Source of the DNA: Citrobacter youngae
GTDB taxonomy: Bacteria > Pseudomonadota > Gammaproteobacteria > Enterobacterales > Enterobacteriaceae
NCBI RefSeq assembly: GCF_003818115.1
Contig: NZ_RPOI01000016.1
Location: forward strand, 186,001-250,000
Direction: 5' to 3'
DNA length: 64,000 nucleotides
The translations under genes and the position numbers were made by a program. Position 1 is the first letter of the stretch, and every line of letters starts with the position of its first letter. This document shows, piece by piece, positions 6,972 through 14,549 of the stretch. Under the pieces are notes generated by a model. It was not told the origin of the DNA. It searched no databases and saw only the letters and a list, made by a program, of their open reading frames with translations.

Positions 6972-9575
6972 GTGGAAGCGAACAAATTAGTAACAACAGA
7001 AGTTAAAACACTTGAGTCAGAGATTAAAGCTTTTATTAGCGCTCAACCGTATTGGGCAAAATATTTATGCTCTGAGATATTGGCTGGTAATGAAATTACA
7101 AATGATATTATTGATAATGGATATGCTTATCTTCTTCAAGAATTAGGTCTTAAGGAAAGGGTTGAAGTCCCCGAAATAACAATATCTTATAATCCGAATG
7201 CCTCGAATGATTTCAAAGATGACTTGTTGCTTCATTCAATTGTAAATGTTGAAGGTGTTAATGCACTTGCTGAAAATCAGATTATCGAACTAACTAAAAA
7301 TCTAACGATTATTTATGGTGCGAACGGCGCAGGTAAGTCTGGATATGTTAGGTTGTTGAAGAATGCATTTTATTCAAAAGATAAAAGCGTAATACTTCCA
7401 AATGTTAATGTCGATGTAGTACACAAACCCGTGTCGGCAACCTTTAATTTTTGTTCTGGTGGGGATAGTATTTCGTTAAAATATCCATCAGATGCAGCTA
7501 ATGGAATTTTTACTCAATTCTCTGTTTTTGATGGTGATATCGGTAAAAAACATCTCAGTGTAAGAAATGATTTTAGTTTTCGCCCTGCCAGCTTAAAACT
7601 TTTTAACGAGTTCAATATAGTTATTGATAAACTAAGTGAAAAGTTAAAAAGCGAAATTCTAACAAAAGCTACTGCAAATCCATTTGGTGATGATGATATT
7701 TTCTCAGGTGAGTCAAAAATAAAAAGCTTTCTCATTAATCTTTCGCATAATTCAAAGATGGAGGTTTTAAAGTCTCATTTACCGTATACTGATAGTGAGA
7801 GAGAATGTAGGGCTGAACTTGATAGTCAATATGATAATCTGAAAATAGCATTGGCTCAAAAGGATGAAACGCTCAAGCAATTGAGGAACATCAAAAAACA
7901 GTTATCAATTAAAAAGACTAATTTGTTAAAGGTGAATGGTTTTTTTGCTGAAACAAAATTAAATATAATGACTAAGGCTATTTCTGACTGTAGACAGAAA
8001 GTAGACACATCTCAAAAAGAAGGTGTTGACAAGTTTAATACTGAAAAAATTAGTAATATTGGATCTACTGAATGGAAAACATTTATTGAGGCAGCACAGG
8101 CTTTTGCATCAAATCAAAATAATAGTGAATATCCTCAAGTTGGAGATAATTGCCTTTTTTGTCATCAGGATATTAGCAGCGACGCTCCAATGAACTTGAT
8201 TAAAAGTTATTGGGAGTATATTAAAAGTGTAGCAGAACAAGATGCAAAAACAGCTATCGAGGAACTTGCAGAAGTGATAGATAGTTATGAGGCAATAGAC
8301 TTTAATCAATTTCCAGAAAATGAAGTGCTGACTATTTGGCTGAATGATAGATATGAAAATGGATTGTCTAATCTTCTAGGTGATTTACAAAGGCAAAAAA
8401 CATTATGCCAAGTGATTATTGAATGTGTAAACGATAAGAAAGATATAAATACATCAGAGGTGCAGTTAGATTTAAGCTTCATTGATGATGTCGAAAGTAA
8501 AGTTGATGAGGAAATTCAAGCTTATGAAGAAGATGAGCAAACTAAAAGGTTAGCATCTCTTTTAGAAAGTAAAACATATTTGGCTCATAAGGAAAAACTT
8601 GAATCGCGGTATGCGGATATTGAAATATTGCATGAGAATTTAATTTGGGTTCAAAAAGCCAAGTTATTCAATAAAGCTTCTTTTAAAACACAGTCCACAA
8701 ATGCTGAGAAAAAATTATCCGGTGTTTATTTTAATTCAGCTTACATTGACGCATTCAATGCGGAGTGTGAAAGTCTGAATGGGAATTTTGGTATTGAAAT
8801 AGATGCAAAAAGTTCAGATGCACAGTCAAATAGACAACTATTTCTTAAAAATAAAGATCCAGCATCAATACTGAGTGAAGGTGAGCAAAGGGTAATTGCA
8901 CTTGCTGATTTTATTGCGGAAACTAATATTGCATCGGTTAATAAAGGTGTGGTGTTTGATGACCCGGTCAACTCTTTAGATGAAGAGAGGAAGAGTGTTA
9001 TAGCCAAGCGTCTTGTATCTATCTCTGAAGAAAAGCAAGTGGTGGTTTTTACACATGATTTAGTGTTTGTTTCAGCCCTAATTAACTATGCAACAGATAC
9101 AGATTTGATCCATGAATGTCATTGGATTGAAAAAAGAAATGGAAATCCTGGACAAGTTTGGTTAAAAAATTCACCTACGCATGAAAAGGTTTATCGTAAT
9201 TCTGAACCTGTCAAAAAATTCTACAACGATGCAAATAAGGATGACTGTCCACCTGAACAAAGAGAGTTTTTAGTTAAAAGTGGATTTACTGCTTTACGTA
9301 CTTGCTATGAAGTTTTGGTTATTAATGATCTATTTAAAAATGTAGTGCAGAGATATAATGAACGAGTAAGTGTTGATAGTCTCTCTAGCGTATATTTTGA
9401 TGAGGAGTTGATTGGTGAACTTCTGGAAAGCTTTGGTCAATGCTGTAGATATATGGAAGGGCATACGCATAGCGATAAGTACGCATATAGGAGACCTGAG
9501 TCAGTGAATCTCAATGAAGAGATTCAACGATATGACGGAATACGAAACAAAATTAAGAAGTTTAAAAAGTCATAA
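6972..9575 (+). CDS. ABC-type ATPase of the AAA_13/RloC-like kind, probable anti-phage cargo
   Basis: This 867-residue protein starts at GTG 6972 after AAGGA; ATG 6962 is in another frame. Visible parts are a helical N-terminal extension (1-110), Walker A GANGAGKS (116-123), a long charged helical middle with a zinc-hook-like CLFC (394-397), ABC signature SEGEQR (635-640), Walker B GVVFDD (659-664), D-loop SLDEER, and switch His695. This is Rad50/SMC-type architecture with a short hook, as in the tRNase RloC. The C-terminal ~100 residues hold R776-x3-E780 and R826-x4-H831, which resemble the active-site patterns of PrrC/RloC anticodon nucleases and HEPN RNases. The gene is strongly AT-rich and breaks the P2 order between S and V, where P2 carries orf30. 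An abortive-infection role is inference; an ATPase lacking nuclease activity is the main alternative. Confidence 0.75.
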   Translation: MEANKLVTTEVKTLESEIKAFISAQPYWAKYLCSEILAGNEITNDIIDNGYAYLLQELGLKERVEVPEITISYNPNASNDFKDDLLLHSIVNVEGVNALAENQIIELTKNLTIIYGANGAGKSGYVRLLKNAFYSKDKSVILPNVNVDVVHKPVSATFNFCSGGDSISLKYPSDAANGIFTQFSVFDGDIGKKHLSVRNDFSFRPASLKLFNEFNIVIDKLSEKLKSEILTKATANPFGDDDIFSGESKIKSFLINLSHNSKMEVLKSHLPYTDSERECRAELDSQYDNLKIALAQKDETLKQLRNIKKQLSIKKTNLLKVNGFFAETKLNIMTKAISDCRQKVDTSQKEGVDKFNTEKISNIGSTEWKTFIEAAQAFASNQNNSEYPQVGDNCLFCHQDISSDAPMNLIKSYWEYIKSVAEQDAKTAIEELAEVIDSYEAIDFNQFPENEVLTIWLNDRYENGLSNLLGDLQRQKTLCQVIIECVNDKKDINTSEVQLDLSFIDDVESKVDEEIQAYEEDEQTKRLASLLESKTYLAHKEKLESRYADIEILHENLIWVQKAKLFNKASFKTQSTNAEKKLSGVYFNSAYIDAFNAECESLNGNFGIEIDAKSSDAQSNRQLFLKNKDPASILSEGEQRVIALADFIAETNIASVNKGVVFDDPVNSLDEERKSVIAKRLVSISEEKQVVVFTHDLVFVSALINYATDTDLIHECHWIEKRNGNPGQVWLKNSPTHEKVYRNSEPVKKFYNDANKDDCPPEQREFLVKSGFTALRTCYEVLVINDLFKNVVQRYNERVSVDSLSSVYFDEELIGELLESFGQCCRYMEGHTHSDKYAYRRPESVNLNEEIQRYDGIRNKIKKFKKS

Positions 9576-9658
9576 CTTTTGTCATCTGGTTATTATTGGT
9601 GAACTATTTGTTGATGAGCTTTTTATTAGCGCTGTAAAGCGAAATATATGATATGTTT

Positions 9659-9700
9659 ATGCGCCTGTTATTATTGACGCTATATGGAACTCAGGCGCAT
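9659..9700 (+). repeat. 9-bp inverted repeat downstream of the cargo gene
   Basis: ATGCGCCTG (9659-9667) and CAGGCGCAT (9692-9700) are perfect inverted repeats around a 24-nt AT-rich loop, about 85 nt after the ATPase stop. No T-tract follows directly, so it is not a classic terminator. It could slow transcription into V or mark the edge of the insert. Apart from this and the Ogr box at 9810, I see no gene in 9576-9874. Confidence 0.5.
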
Positions 9701-9809
9701 CTATCATCAGTAAAAATACTGGCATCATTATGGAGGTGACTCCTTTTGTTATAGTTTGCACAGGTAATCGAAAATATCGTTTTATTATGAATTGTTTTTT
9801 TCTTAAAAG

Positions 9810-9829
9810 TTGTGTCATTCCTGATAAAA
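9810..9829 (+). promoter_or_regulatory. Candidate Ogr box of the V operon late promoter
   Basis: TTGTGTCA at 9810-9817 begins a TTGT-N12-AAAA element about 45 nt before the V start. The same TTGTRTCA core appears before O and FI. P2 has a late promoter at this place (PV). The short distance to the start codon would make the leader very short if the box is at -55, so exact placement of the promoter is uncertain. Confidence 0.45.
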
Positions 9830-9874
9830 CCCATCTCGATTGCCGCAGCTCATGCCCGGCGGCATCCTTTCCCC

Positions 9875-10516
9875 ATGAATACTTTAAATTCCATTCAGGA
9901 TATCGCCCGCGCTATCCGTAACCTTATCCGCACCGGCATTGTGATTGCAGTCAATCCCGATGAGGGTCTCTGTCGTGTCCAGACCGGTGGGATGCAAACC
10001 ACCTGGTTAAACTGGCTGACCTGCCGCGCCGGTCGCTCGCGCGTCTGGTGGGCCCCCTCGGTTGGCGAGCAGGTGCTCATTCTTGCCATTGGCGGCGAAC
10101 TCGATACTGCCTTTGTGCTGCCCGGCATTTTTTCTGATGAACATCCCGCGCCGTCGGCCTCGCCTGATGCCTTTCACGTTTCCTTTCCAGATGGGGCGGT
10201 TATCGAGTACGAACCCAAAAGCGGGTCGCTCACGGTGAGTGGCATCAAAACCGCTGACGTCACCGCGTCGGACGCCATTGCCGCAACTGTGCCGCTGGTA
10301 CTGGTCAAAGCGTCCACCCGCATCACGCTCGATACCCCCGAGGTGGTCTGCACCAACAAGCTGACTACCGGCACGCTTGAGGTGCAAAAGGGCGGGAAGA
10401 TGAGCGGCGACATTGAGCACGGCGGCGGTACGTTTAAATCCAACGGCGTACAGGTGGATGACCATGACCACGGCGGCGTGAAACGGGGTGATGACAGAAC
10501 GGTGGGGACAAAATGA
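9875..10516 (+). CDS. V: Baseplate spike protein gpV
   Basis: This 213-residue protein matches P2 gpV (211). It has an N-terminal OB-like domain (GIVIAVNPDEGLCRVQTGGM, WWAPSVGEQVLILAIGGELD) and a C-terminal beta-helical spike with repeated threonine/valine strands. The tail motif DDHDHGG supplies histidines like those that hold a metal ion at the tip of P2 gpV. ATG 9875 is preferred over upstream 9812 because it reproduces the P2 N-terminus. It pierces the outer membrane. Confidence 0.94.
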   Translation: MNTLNSIQDIARAIRNLIRTGIVIAVNPDEGLCRVQTGGMQTTWLNWLTCRAGRSRVWWAPSVGEQVLILAIGGELDTAFVLPGIFSDEHPAPSASPDAFHVSFPDGAVIEYEPKSGSLTVSGIKTADVTASDAIAATVPLVLVKASTRITLDTPEVVCTNKLTTGTLEVQKGGKMSGDIEHGGGTFKSNGVQVDDHDHGGVKRGDDRTVGTK

Positions 10517-10863
10517 CAACGAGCTATCTGGGCATGAACCGTCATACCGGGCTCAGTGTTTCTGAGGTTGAGCATATCAGGCAGAGCGTGCGCGACATTC
10601 TGGTCACGCCGGTTGGCTCGCGCGTCATGCGCCGTGAATACGGCTCGCTGCTGTCGGCATTGATGGACCAGCCGCAGACCCCGGCACTGCGCCTGCAGAT
10701 TATGGCCGCGTGTTATTCCGCGATCCAGAAGTGGGAGCCGCGCGTGAGCCTGACGACCATCACCTTTGAACTCGGGGAGAATGACGGCGCGATGTATGTC
10801 GATATCACCGGCACGCGGTCGGCGTCAGGCCAGCCTTTTTCTATCACCATTCCACTGAGTTAA
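10513..10863 (+). CDS. W: Baseplate wedge protein gpW (gp25-like)
   Basis: This 116-residue protein is of the GPW/gp25 family (P2 gpW 115). It contains the typical SEVEHIRQSVRDILVTPVGSR and MRREYGSLLSALMDQP blocks. It overlaps the V stop by 4 nt (ATGA). It forms the inner baseplate wedge with gpJ and gpI. Confidence 0.94.
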   Translation: MTTSYLGMNRHTGLSVSEVEHIRQSVRDILVTPVGSRVMRREYGSLLSALMDQPQTPALRLQIMAACYSAIQKWEPRVSLTTITFELGENDGAMYVDITGTRSASGQPFSITIPLS

Positions 10864-10868
10864 ACACT

Positions 10869-11777
10869 ATGGCTATTGTTGACCTGAGCCTGCTCGCTGC
10901 GCCTGATGTGGTGGATGAGCTGGATTTTGAAACCATTCTGGCAGAGCGAAAGGCGACGCTTGTCTCACTGTATCCCGAGGAACAGCAGGAGGCGGTTGCG
11001 CGCACGCTGACGCTTGAATCGGAGCCGATGGTTAAGCTGCTGCAGGAGAACGCTTACCGGGAGGTTATCTGGCGTCAGCGCGTGAATGAATCGGCGCGCG
11101 CGGTCATGCTGGCGTATGCCGCCGGTAATGACCTCGATAATATCGGCGCAAATTTCAGCGTCGGGCGTCTTGTTATCACGCCAGCGGATGAGACCATGCT
11201 GCCGCCCACACCTGCCGTTATGGAGTCGGACACTGATTACCGCCTGCGCATTCAGCAGGCTTTTGAAGGAATGAGCGTGGCCGGGTCTGGCGGTGCTTAT
11301 CAGTTCCATGGCCGCAGCGCTGACGGACGGGTCGCGGATATCTCAGTGACCAGTCCGTCGCCCGCCTGCGTGACGATTTCTGTGCTGTCGCGGGAAAACA
11401 ACGGCGTCGCCTCTGATGAGCTGCTCACTGTTGTCCGTAACGCGCTGAATGCCGAAGATGTCAGACCGGTCGCCGACCGAGTGACGGTGCAGTCAGCCGA
11501 CATTGTTGACTACCAGATAACCGCCTCGCTGTATCTCTATCCCGGTCCCGAGAGTGAACCCATTCGCGCCGCTGCCTTGAAAAAACTGGAGGGCTATATC
11601 AGCGCGCAGCACCGCCTCGGGCGTGATATTCGCCTGTCTGCCATTTATGCCGCGCTGCATGTCGAGGGTGTCCAGCGCGTCGAGCTGGCTGCGCCGGTGG
11701 CTGACCTTGTGCTCAGCAGTGCGCAGGCGTCATTTTGCACTGATTACCGCATTGTGATCGGGGGCTCGGATGAGTGA
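10869..11777 (+). CDS. J: Baseplate assembly protein gpJ
   Basis: The product has 302 residues, exactly the length of P2 gpJ and of the Baseplate_J family. Landmarks are DELDFETILAERKATLVSLY near the N-terminus, ARAVMLAYAAGNDLDNIGA and the C-terminal GVQRVELAAPVADLVLSSAQ. It forms the wedge lattice around the hub, equivalent to T4 gp6. It overlaps I by 8 nt. Confidence 0.95.
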   Translation: MAIVDLSLLAAPDVVDELDFETILAERKATLVSLYPEEQQEAVARTLTLESEPMVKLLQENAYREVIWRQRVNESARAVMLAYAAGNDLDNIGANFSVGRLVITPADETMLPPTPAVMESDTDYRLRIQQAFEGMSVAGSGGAYQFHGRSADGRVADISVTSPSPACVTISVLSRENNGVASDELLTVVRNALNAEDVRPVADRVTVQSADIVDYQITASLYLYPGPESEPIRAAALKKLEGYISAQHRLGRDIRLSAIYAALHVEGVQRVELAAPVADLVLSSAQASFCTDYRIVIGGSDE

Positions 11778-12300
11778 TACCCGTCTGCTGCCGGTGGGCT
11801 CGTCACCGCTTGAGGTGGCGGCGGCGCGTGCCTGTGCGGATATTGAAAACACCCCCGTCCCGCTGCGTCGTCTGTGGAGTCCTGACTCCTGCCCGGCTAA
11901 TTTGCTGCCGTGGCTGGCGTGGGCGTTTTCTGTCGACCGCTGGGATGAGAACTGGCCGGAGGAAACGAAGCGCGCAGTCATCCGTGATGCGTACTTTATT
12001 CACTGCCACAAAGGCACTATCGGGGCTGTTCGTCGGGTGGTGGAGCCGCTCGGCTATGTCATCAACGTCACGGAGTGGTGGGAGACCCGCGACCCGCCCG
12101 GCACATTTCGGCTTGATATTGGTGTGCTGGAAAGCGGTATTTCTGAGGAAATGTATTTTGAAATGGAGCGCCTGATTGCGGATGCGAAACCTGCCAGCCG
12201 TCACCTGATTGGCCTGAATATTATCCAGGACATTCCCGGTCATATGTATGTCGGTGGTGTGGTGTATGACGGCGACATTATTACGGTTTATCCCGGATGA
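11770..12300 (+). CDS. I: Baseplate/tail protein gpI
   Basis: The product has 176 residues, the same as P2 gpI (Tail_P2_I family). It shows LPVGSSPLEVAAARACADIE, NLLPWLAWAFSVDRWDENW and the C-terminal HLIGLNIIQDIPGHMYVGGV. It connects the baseplate wedge to the tail fibre gpH, encoded 10 nt downstream. Confidence 0.94.
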   Translation: MSDTRLLPVGSSPLEVAAARACADIENTPVPLRRLWSPDSCPANLLPWLAWAFSVDRWDENWPEETKRAVIRDAYFIHCHKGTIGAVRRVVEPLGYVINVTEWWETRDPPGTFRLDIGVLESGISEEMYFEMERLIADAKPASRHLIGLNIIQDIPGHMYVGGVVYDGDIITVYPG

Positions 12301-12310
12301 GTGAGGAATA

Positions 12311-13879
12311 ATGAGCACGAAATTTAAAACAATTATTACCACTGCCGGTGCTGCAAAACTGGCGGCGGCGACGGTGTCGGGTGGTAAAAAAGTGAACCTT
12401 ACCGCGATGGCCGTCGGTGATGGCGGCGGCGCACTGCCGGATCCGAACGCTGGTCAGGTAAAACTCATCAATGAAGTCTGGCGTCATGCGCTGAATAAAA
12501 TCAGCCAGGACAACAAAAGTAAAAACTATATCGTGGCCGAACTGGTCATTCCTCCCGAAGTGGGCGGCTTCTGGATGCGTGAGCTGGGTCTGTATGATGA
12601 TGCCGGCACGCTGATTGCCGTTGCCAATATGGCGGAGAGCTACAAGCCGGAGCTGGCTGAGGGCTCCGGGCGAGCGCAGACCTGTCGCATGGTGATTATT
12701 GTCAGCAGTATCGCCTCGGTGGAGCTGTCCATTGACGCGACAACGGTGATGGCGACGCAGGATTATGTCGACGACAAACTGGCAGAGCATGAGCAGTCCC
12801 GCAGGCATCCTGACGCCACGCTGAAAGAAAAAGGTTTCACGCAGTTAAGCAGTGCGACCGACAGCACGTCTGAGACGCTCGCCGCGACGCCGAACGCGGT
12901 CAAGGCGGCGTATGACCTTGCGAAAGGCAAATACACGGCTCAGGACGCGACCACGATGCAGAAGGGGATTATCCAGCTCAGTAGCGCCACTGACAGCGAG
13001 TCTGAGGCGCACGCCGCGACGCCAAAAGCGGTTAAGGCGGCTCATGATCTTGCCAGTGAGAAATATACGGCTCAGGACGCGAGTACGGCGCGAAAAGGTC
13101 TTGTGAAGCTGAGTAATGAGGCTGACAGCGTCAGCGAAGAACTGGCCGCCACGCCGAGAGCGGTCAAAATCGCAATGGATAATGCCAGTGCACGACTTTC
13201 CAGAGACCGTAATGGTTCAGATATTCCGAATCCATCGTTGTTTGTCCAGAATATTGGTTTAAAGCCCACGGTTGATAAAGCCACTAATTCGGTCGATAAA
13301 AATGGTGACACGATGACGGGAACACTGACGTTGTCTGAGTCTGGTGTAACCATTAAAACGACAAATGGCGACAGTCCACAATATTCTATTCAGAACATTG
13401 TGTCGGGTGCTGAGTTTAACACAGACCTTCTTGGCGCAGAGGTTCGTATATTTGGTAAAGGTTCCGGCGCCGGGCAAACGCGTATAGCGTCATTCAATCT
13501 CAATAACGGTGACTGGTCTGTACCTGGTTACCTGAGAGCCGGTACAGCCGCATTTACTCCTGATGGCAGTATTTATGGTACCCGGTGGAGTGGCTGGTTA
13601 CATGACTGGCTTAGTACGAATTTTTCTTCACGAGATAACAACATCAATACCCGTGCAACGTGGGACTGGGTTAACCAGAACTTTGTATCGAATGTCAGAT
13701 TCGGTGCTGTTGAAACTGCGTTGGTTCAGACTGTTCCGTTTGGTGGATTTAATGATCAGGCCGGGTATGTGCTGACAGGGTTAACCCAGAACGACGGGGA
13801 TCGTGTCCCTGATAATGTTTACCGTCGCACATTACAGATTTGTTTCCCGTCGCGGGGCTGGTTTGTCGTTGGGCAATAG
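12311..13879 (+). CDS. H: Tail fibre protein gpH
   Basis: This 522-residue protein is the receptor-binding side fibre; P2 gpH is longer (669). The N-terminal ~160 residues are P2-like and bind the baseplate (KFKTIITTAGAAKLAAATV, GGFWMRELGLYDDAG). Three 44-residue repeats follow (175 to about 300), each with an SSATDS/SNEADS and AATPxAVK core. The C-terminal ~220 residues are unlike P2 and should set host range. It ends in GWFVVGQ. The start follows GAGGAATA. I see no inverted repeats or invertase gene, so host range is probably not phase-switched. Confidence 0.92.
   Translation: MSTKFKTIITTAGAAKLAAATVSGGKKVNLTAMAVGDGGGALPDPNAGQVKLINEVWRHALNKISQDNKSKNYIVAELVIPPEVGGFWMRELGLYDDAGTLIAVANMAESYKPELAEGSGRAQTCRMVIIVSSIASVELSIDATTVMATQDYVDDKLAEHEQSRRHPDATLKEKGFTQLSSATDSTSETLAATPNAVKAAYDLAKGKYTAQDATTMQKGIIQLSSATDSESEAHAATPKAVKAAHDLASEKYTAQDASTARKGLVKLSNEADSVSEELAATPRAVKIAMDNASARLSRDRNGSDIPNPSLFVQNIGLKPTVDKATNSVDKNGDTMTGTLTLSESGVTIKTTNGDSPQYSIQNIVSGAEFNTDLLGAEVRIFGKGSGAGQTRIASFNLNNGDWSVPGYLRAGTAAFTPDGSIYGTRWSGWLHDWLSTNFSSRDNNINTRATWDWVNQNFVSNVRFGAVETALVQTVPFGGFNDQAGYVLTGLTQNDGDRVPDNVYRRTLQICFPSRGWFVVGQ
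12833..13210 (+). repeat. Three tandem 132-bp units inside the tail fibre gene
   Basis: Units begin at about 12833, 12965 and 13097 (residues 175, 219, 263), a 44-codon period. Shared words are GGxxTxxxxCAG(C/T)TXAG, ACxGCCGCGACGCC and AAATAYACGGCTCAGGACGCGA. They encode the fibre-shaft repeat and are a likely place for copy-number change by recombination. Confidence 0.8.
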
Positions 13880-13894
13880 CAGGAGGAATAACGC

Positions 13895-14422
13895 ATGCAG
13901 CAAAATATTAAAAATTTCAGCCGTGGTGAACCCGTCACCGTTGAACAAATTGAACTCGCAAAGCATAACGTCTTATTTTTATTTTCTGAAGATGGTCAGG
14001 ATTGGTACGAGAGCCAAAAGCTATTTTCAGCAGATTCGATTAAATTTACATACGATAATGATCGCGTCATCCGTAGTATCAGCAAAGACGTATCGATGTT
14101 GTGGCCTGAAAATCTCAGTGTTGCCGAAGTTCCTGATACCACAGCTAATCGCCGGGCGGATATTCGTGGAGAGTGGATATTTGATGGGAATACGATAACG
14201 CCCCGAACTTACACTGCTGAAGAGTTAAAAAAACAAACAGAGGTAAAGAAACAAACGTTGCTTGCTGAAGCCGAAACCGTAATTGCCCCGCTTGAACGTG
14301 CGGTCAGGTTAGAGATGGCCACTGAAGAAGAAATCAGACGACTCGACGCGTGGGAACGATACAGCGTACTGTTAAACCGGACGGATGAGTCCACGCGAGA
14401 GTGGCCTCCAAGACCGGAATAA
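13895..14422 (+). CDS. G: Tail fibre assembly chaperone gpG
   Basis: The product has 175 residues, the length of P2 gpG, and belongs to the tail fibre assembly (Caudo_TAP) group. The C-terminal half has the usual acidic/basic helix (TAEELKKQTEVKKQTLLAEA, IAPLERAVRLEMATEEE) and ends EWPPRPE. It helps fold and trimerise the fibre gpH directly upstream. The N-terminal part is more AT-rich and likely matched to the particular gpH tip. Confidence 0.9.
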   Translation: MQQNIKNFSRGEPVTVEQIELAKHNVLFLFSEDGQDWYESQKLFSADSIKFTYDNDRVIRSISKDVSMLWPENLSVAEVPDTTANRRADIRGEWIFDGNTITPRTYTAEELKKQTEVKKQTLLAEAETVIAPLERAVRLEMATEEEIRRLDAWERYSVLLNRTDESTREWPPRPE

Positions 14423-14427
14423 CTCAG

Positions 14428-14448
14428 GCGGGCGGTTGCCCGCGCTTT
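14428..14448 (+). terminator. Hairpin after G, probable end of the V-G operon
   Basis: GCGGGC (14428-14433), a GGTT loop and GCCCGC (14438-14443) form a 6-bp GC stem followed by GCTTTCC. The run of T is short, so it may be only partly efficient. It separates G from the FI promoter. In P2 this gap also carries the Z/fun cargo gene; here nothing is inserted. Confidence 0.55.
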
Positions 14449-14460
14449 CCTGCTCCCCGG

Positions 14461-14480
14461 TTGTGTCAGACCTTATCCAA
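14461..14480 (+). promoter_or_regulatory. Candidate Ogr box of the FI late promoter
   Basis: TTGTGTCA at 14461-14468 begins a TTGT-N12-CCAA element, 70 nt before the FI start. This is the best-placed of the three TTGTRTCA copies for activation from about -55. P2 has a late promoter (PF) at this position. Confidence 0.6.
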
Positions 14481-14549
14481 CCCTGACAAATAGCCCGCCA
14501 TCACCACACAACAGAAAATACACTCACCCTTAACCACGGAGTTAAACGG

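Noticed and set aside
6972-9575. Reading the ATPase as a housekeeping SbcC/Rad50 or an OLD-type nuclease
   Set aside because: It lacks the very long coiled coils of SbcC, has no nuclease partner gene beside it, and no Toprim-like acidic motif of OLD proteins is seen after Walker B.
9730-9921. 63-codon plus-strand frame between the cargo gene and V
   Set aside because: It runs into the V start in another frame, lacks a ribosome site and has a random-looking Cys/Phe-rich sequence.
12833-13210. Regular repeats that could suggest a CRISPR array
   Set aside because: They are 132-bp in-frame coding repeats of the tail fibre with no unique spacers.
14423-14549. Possible cargo gene in the Z/fun position between G and FI
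   Set aside because: The gap is only 127 nt and holds a hairpin and an Ogr-like box; no coding frame fits.
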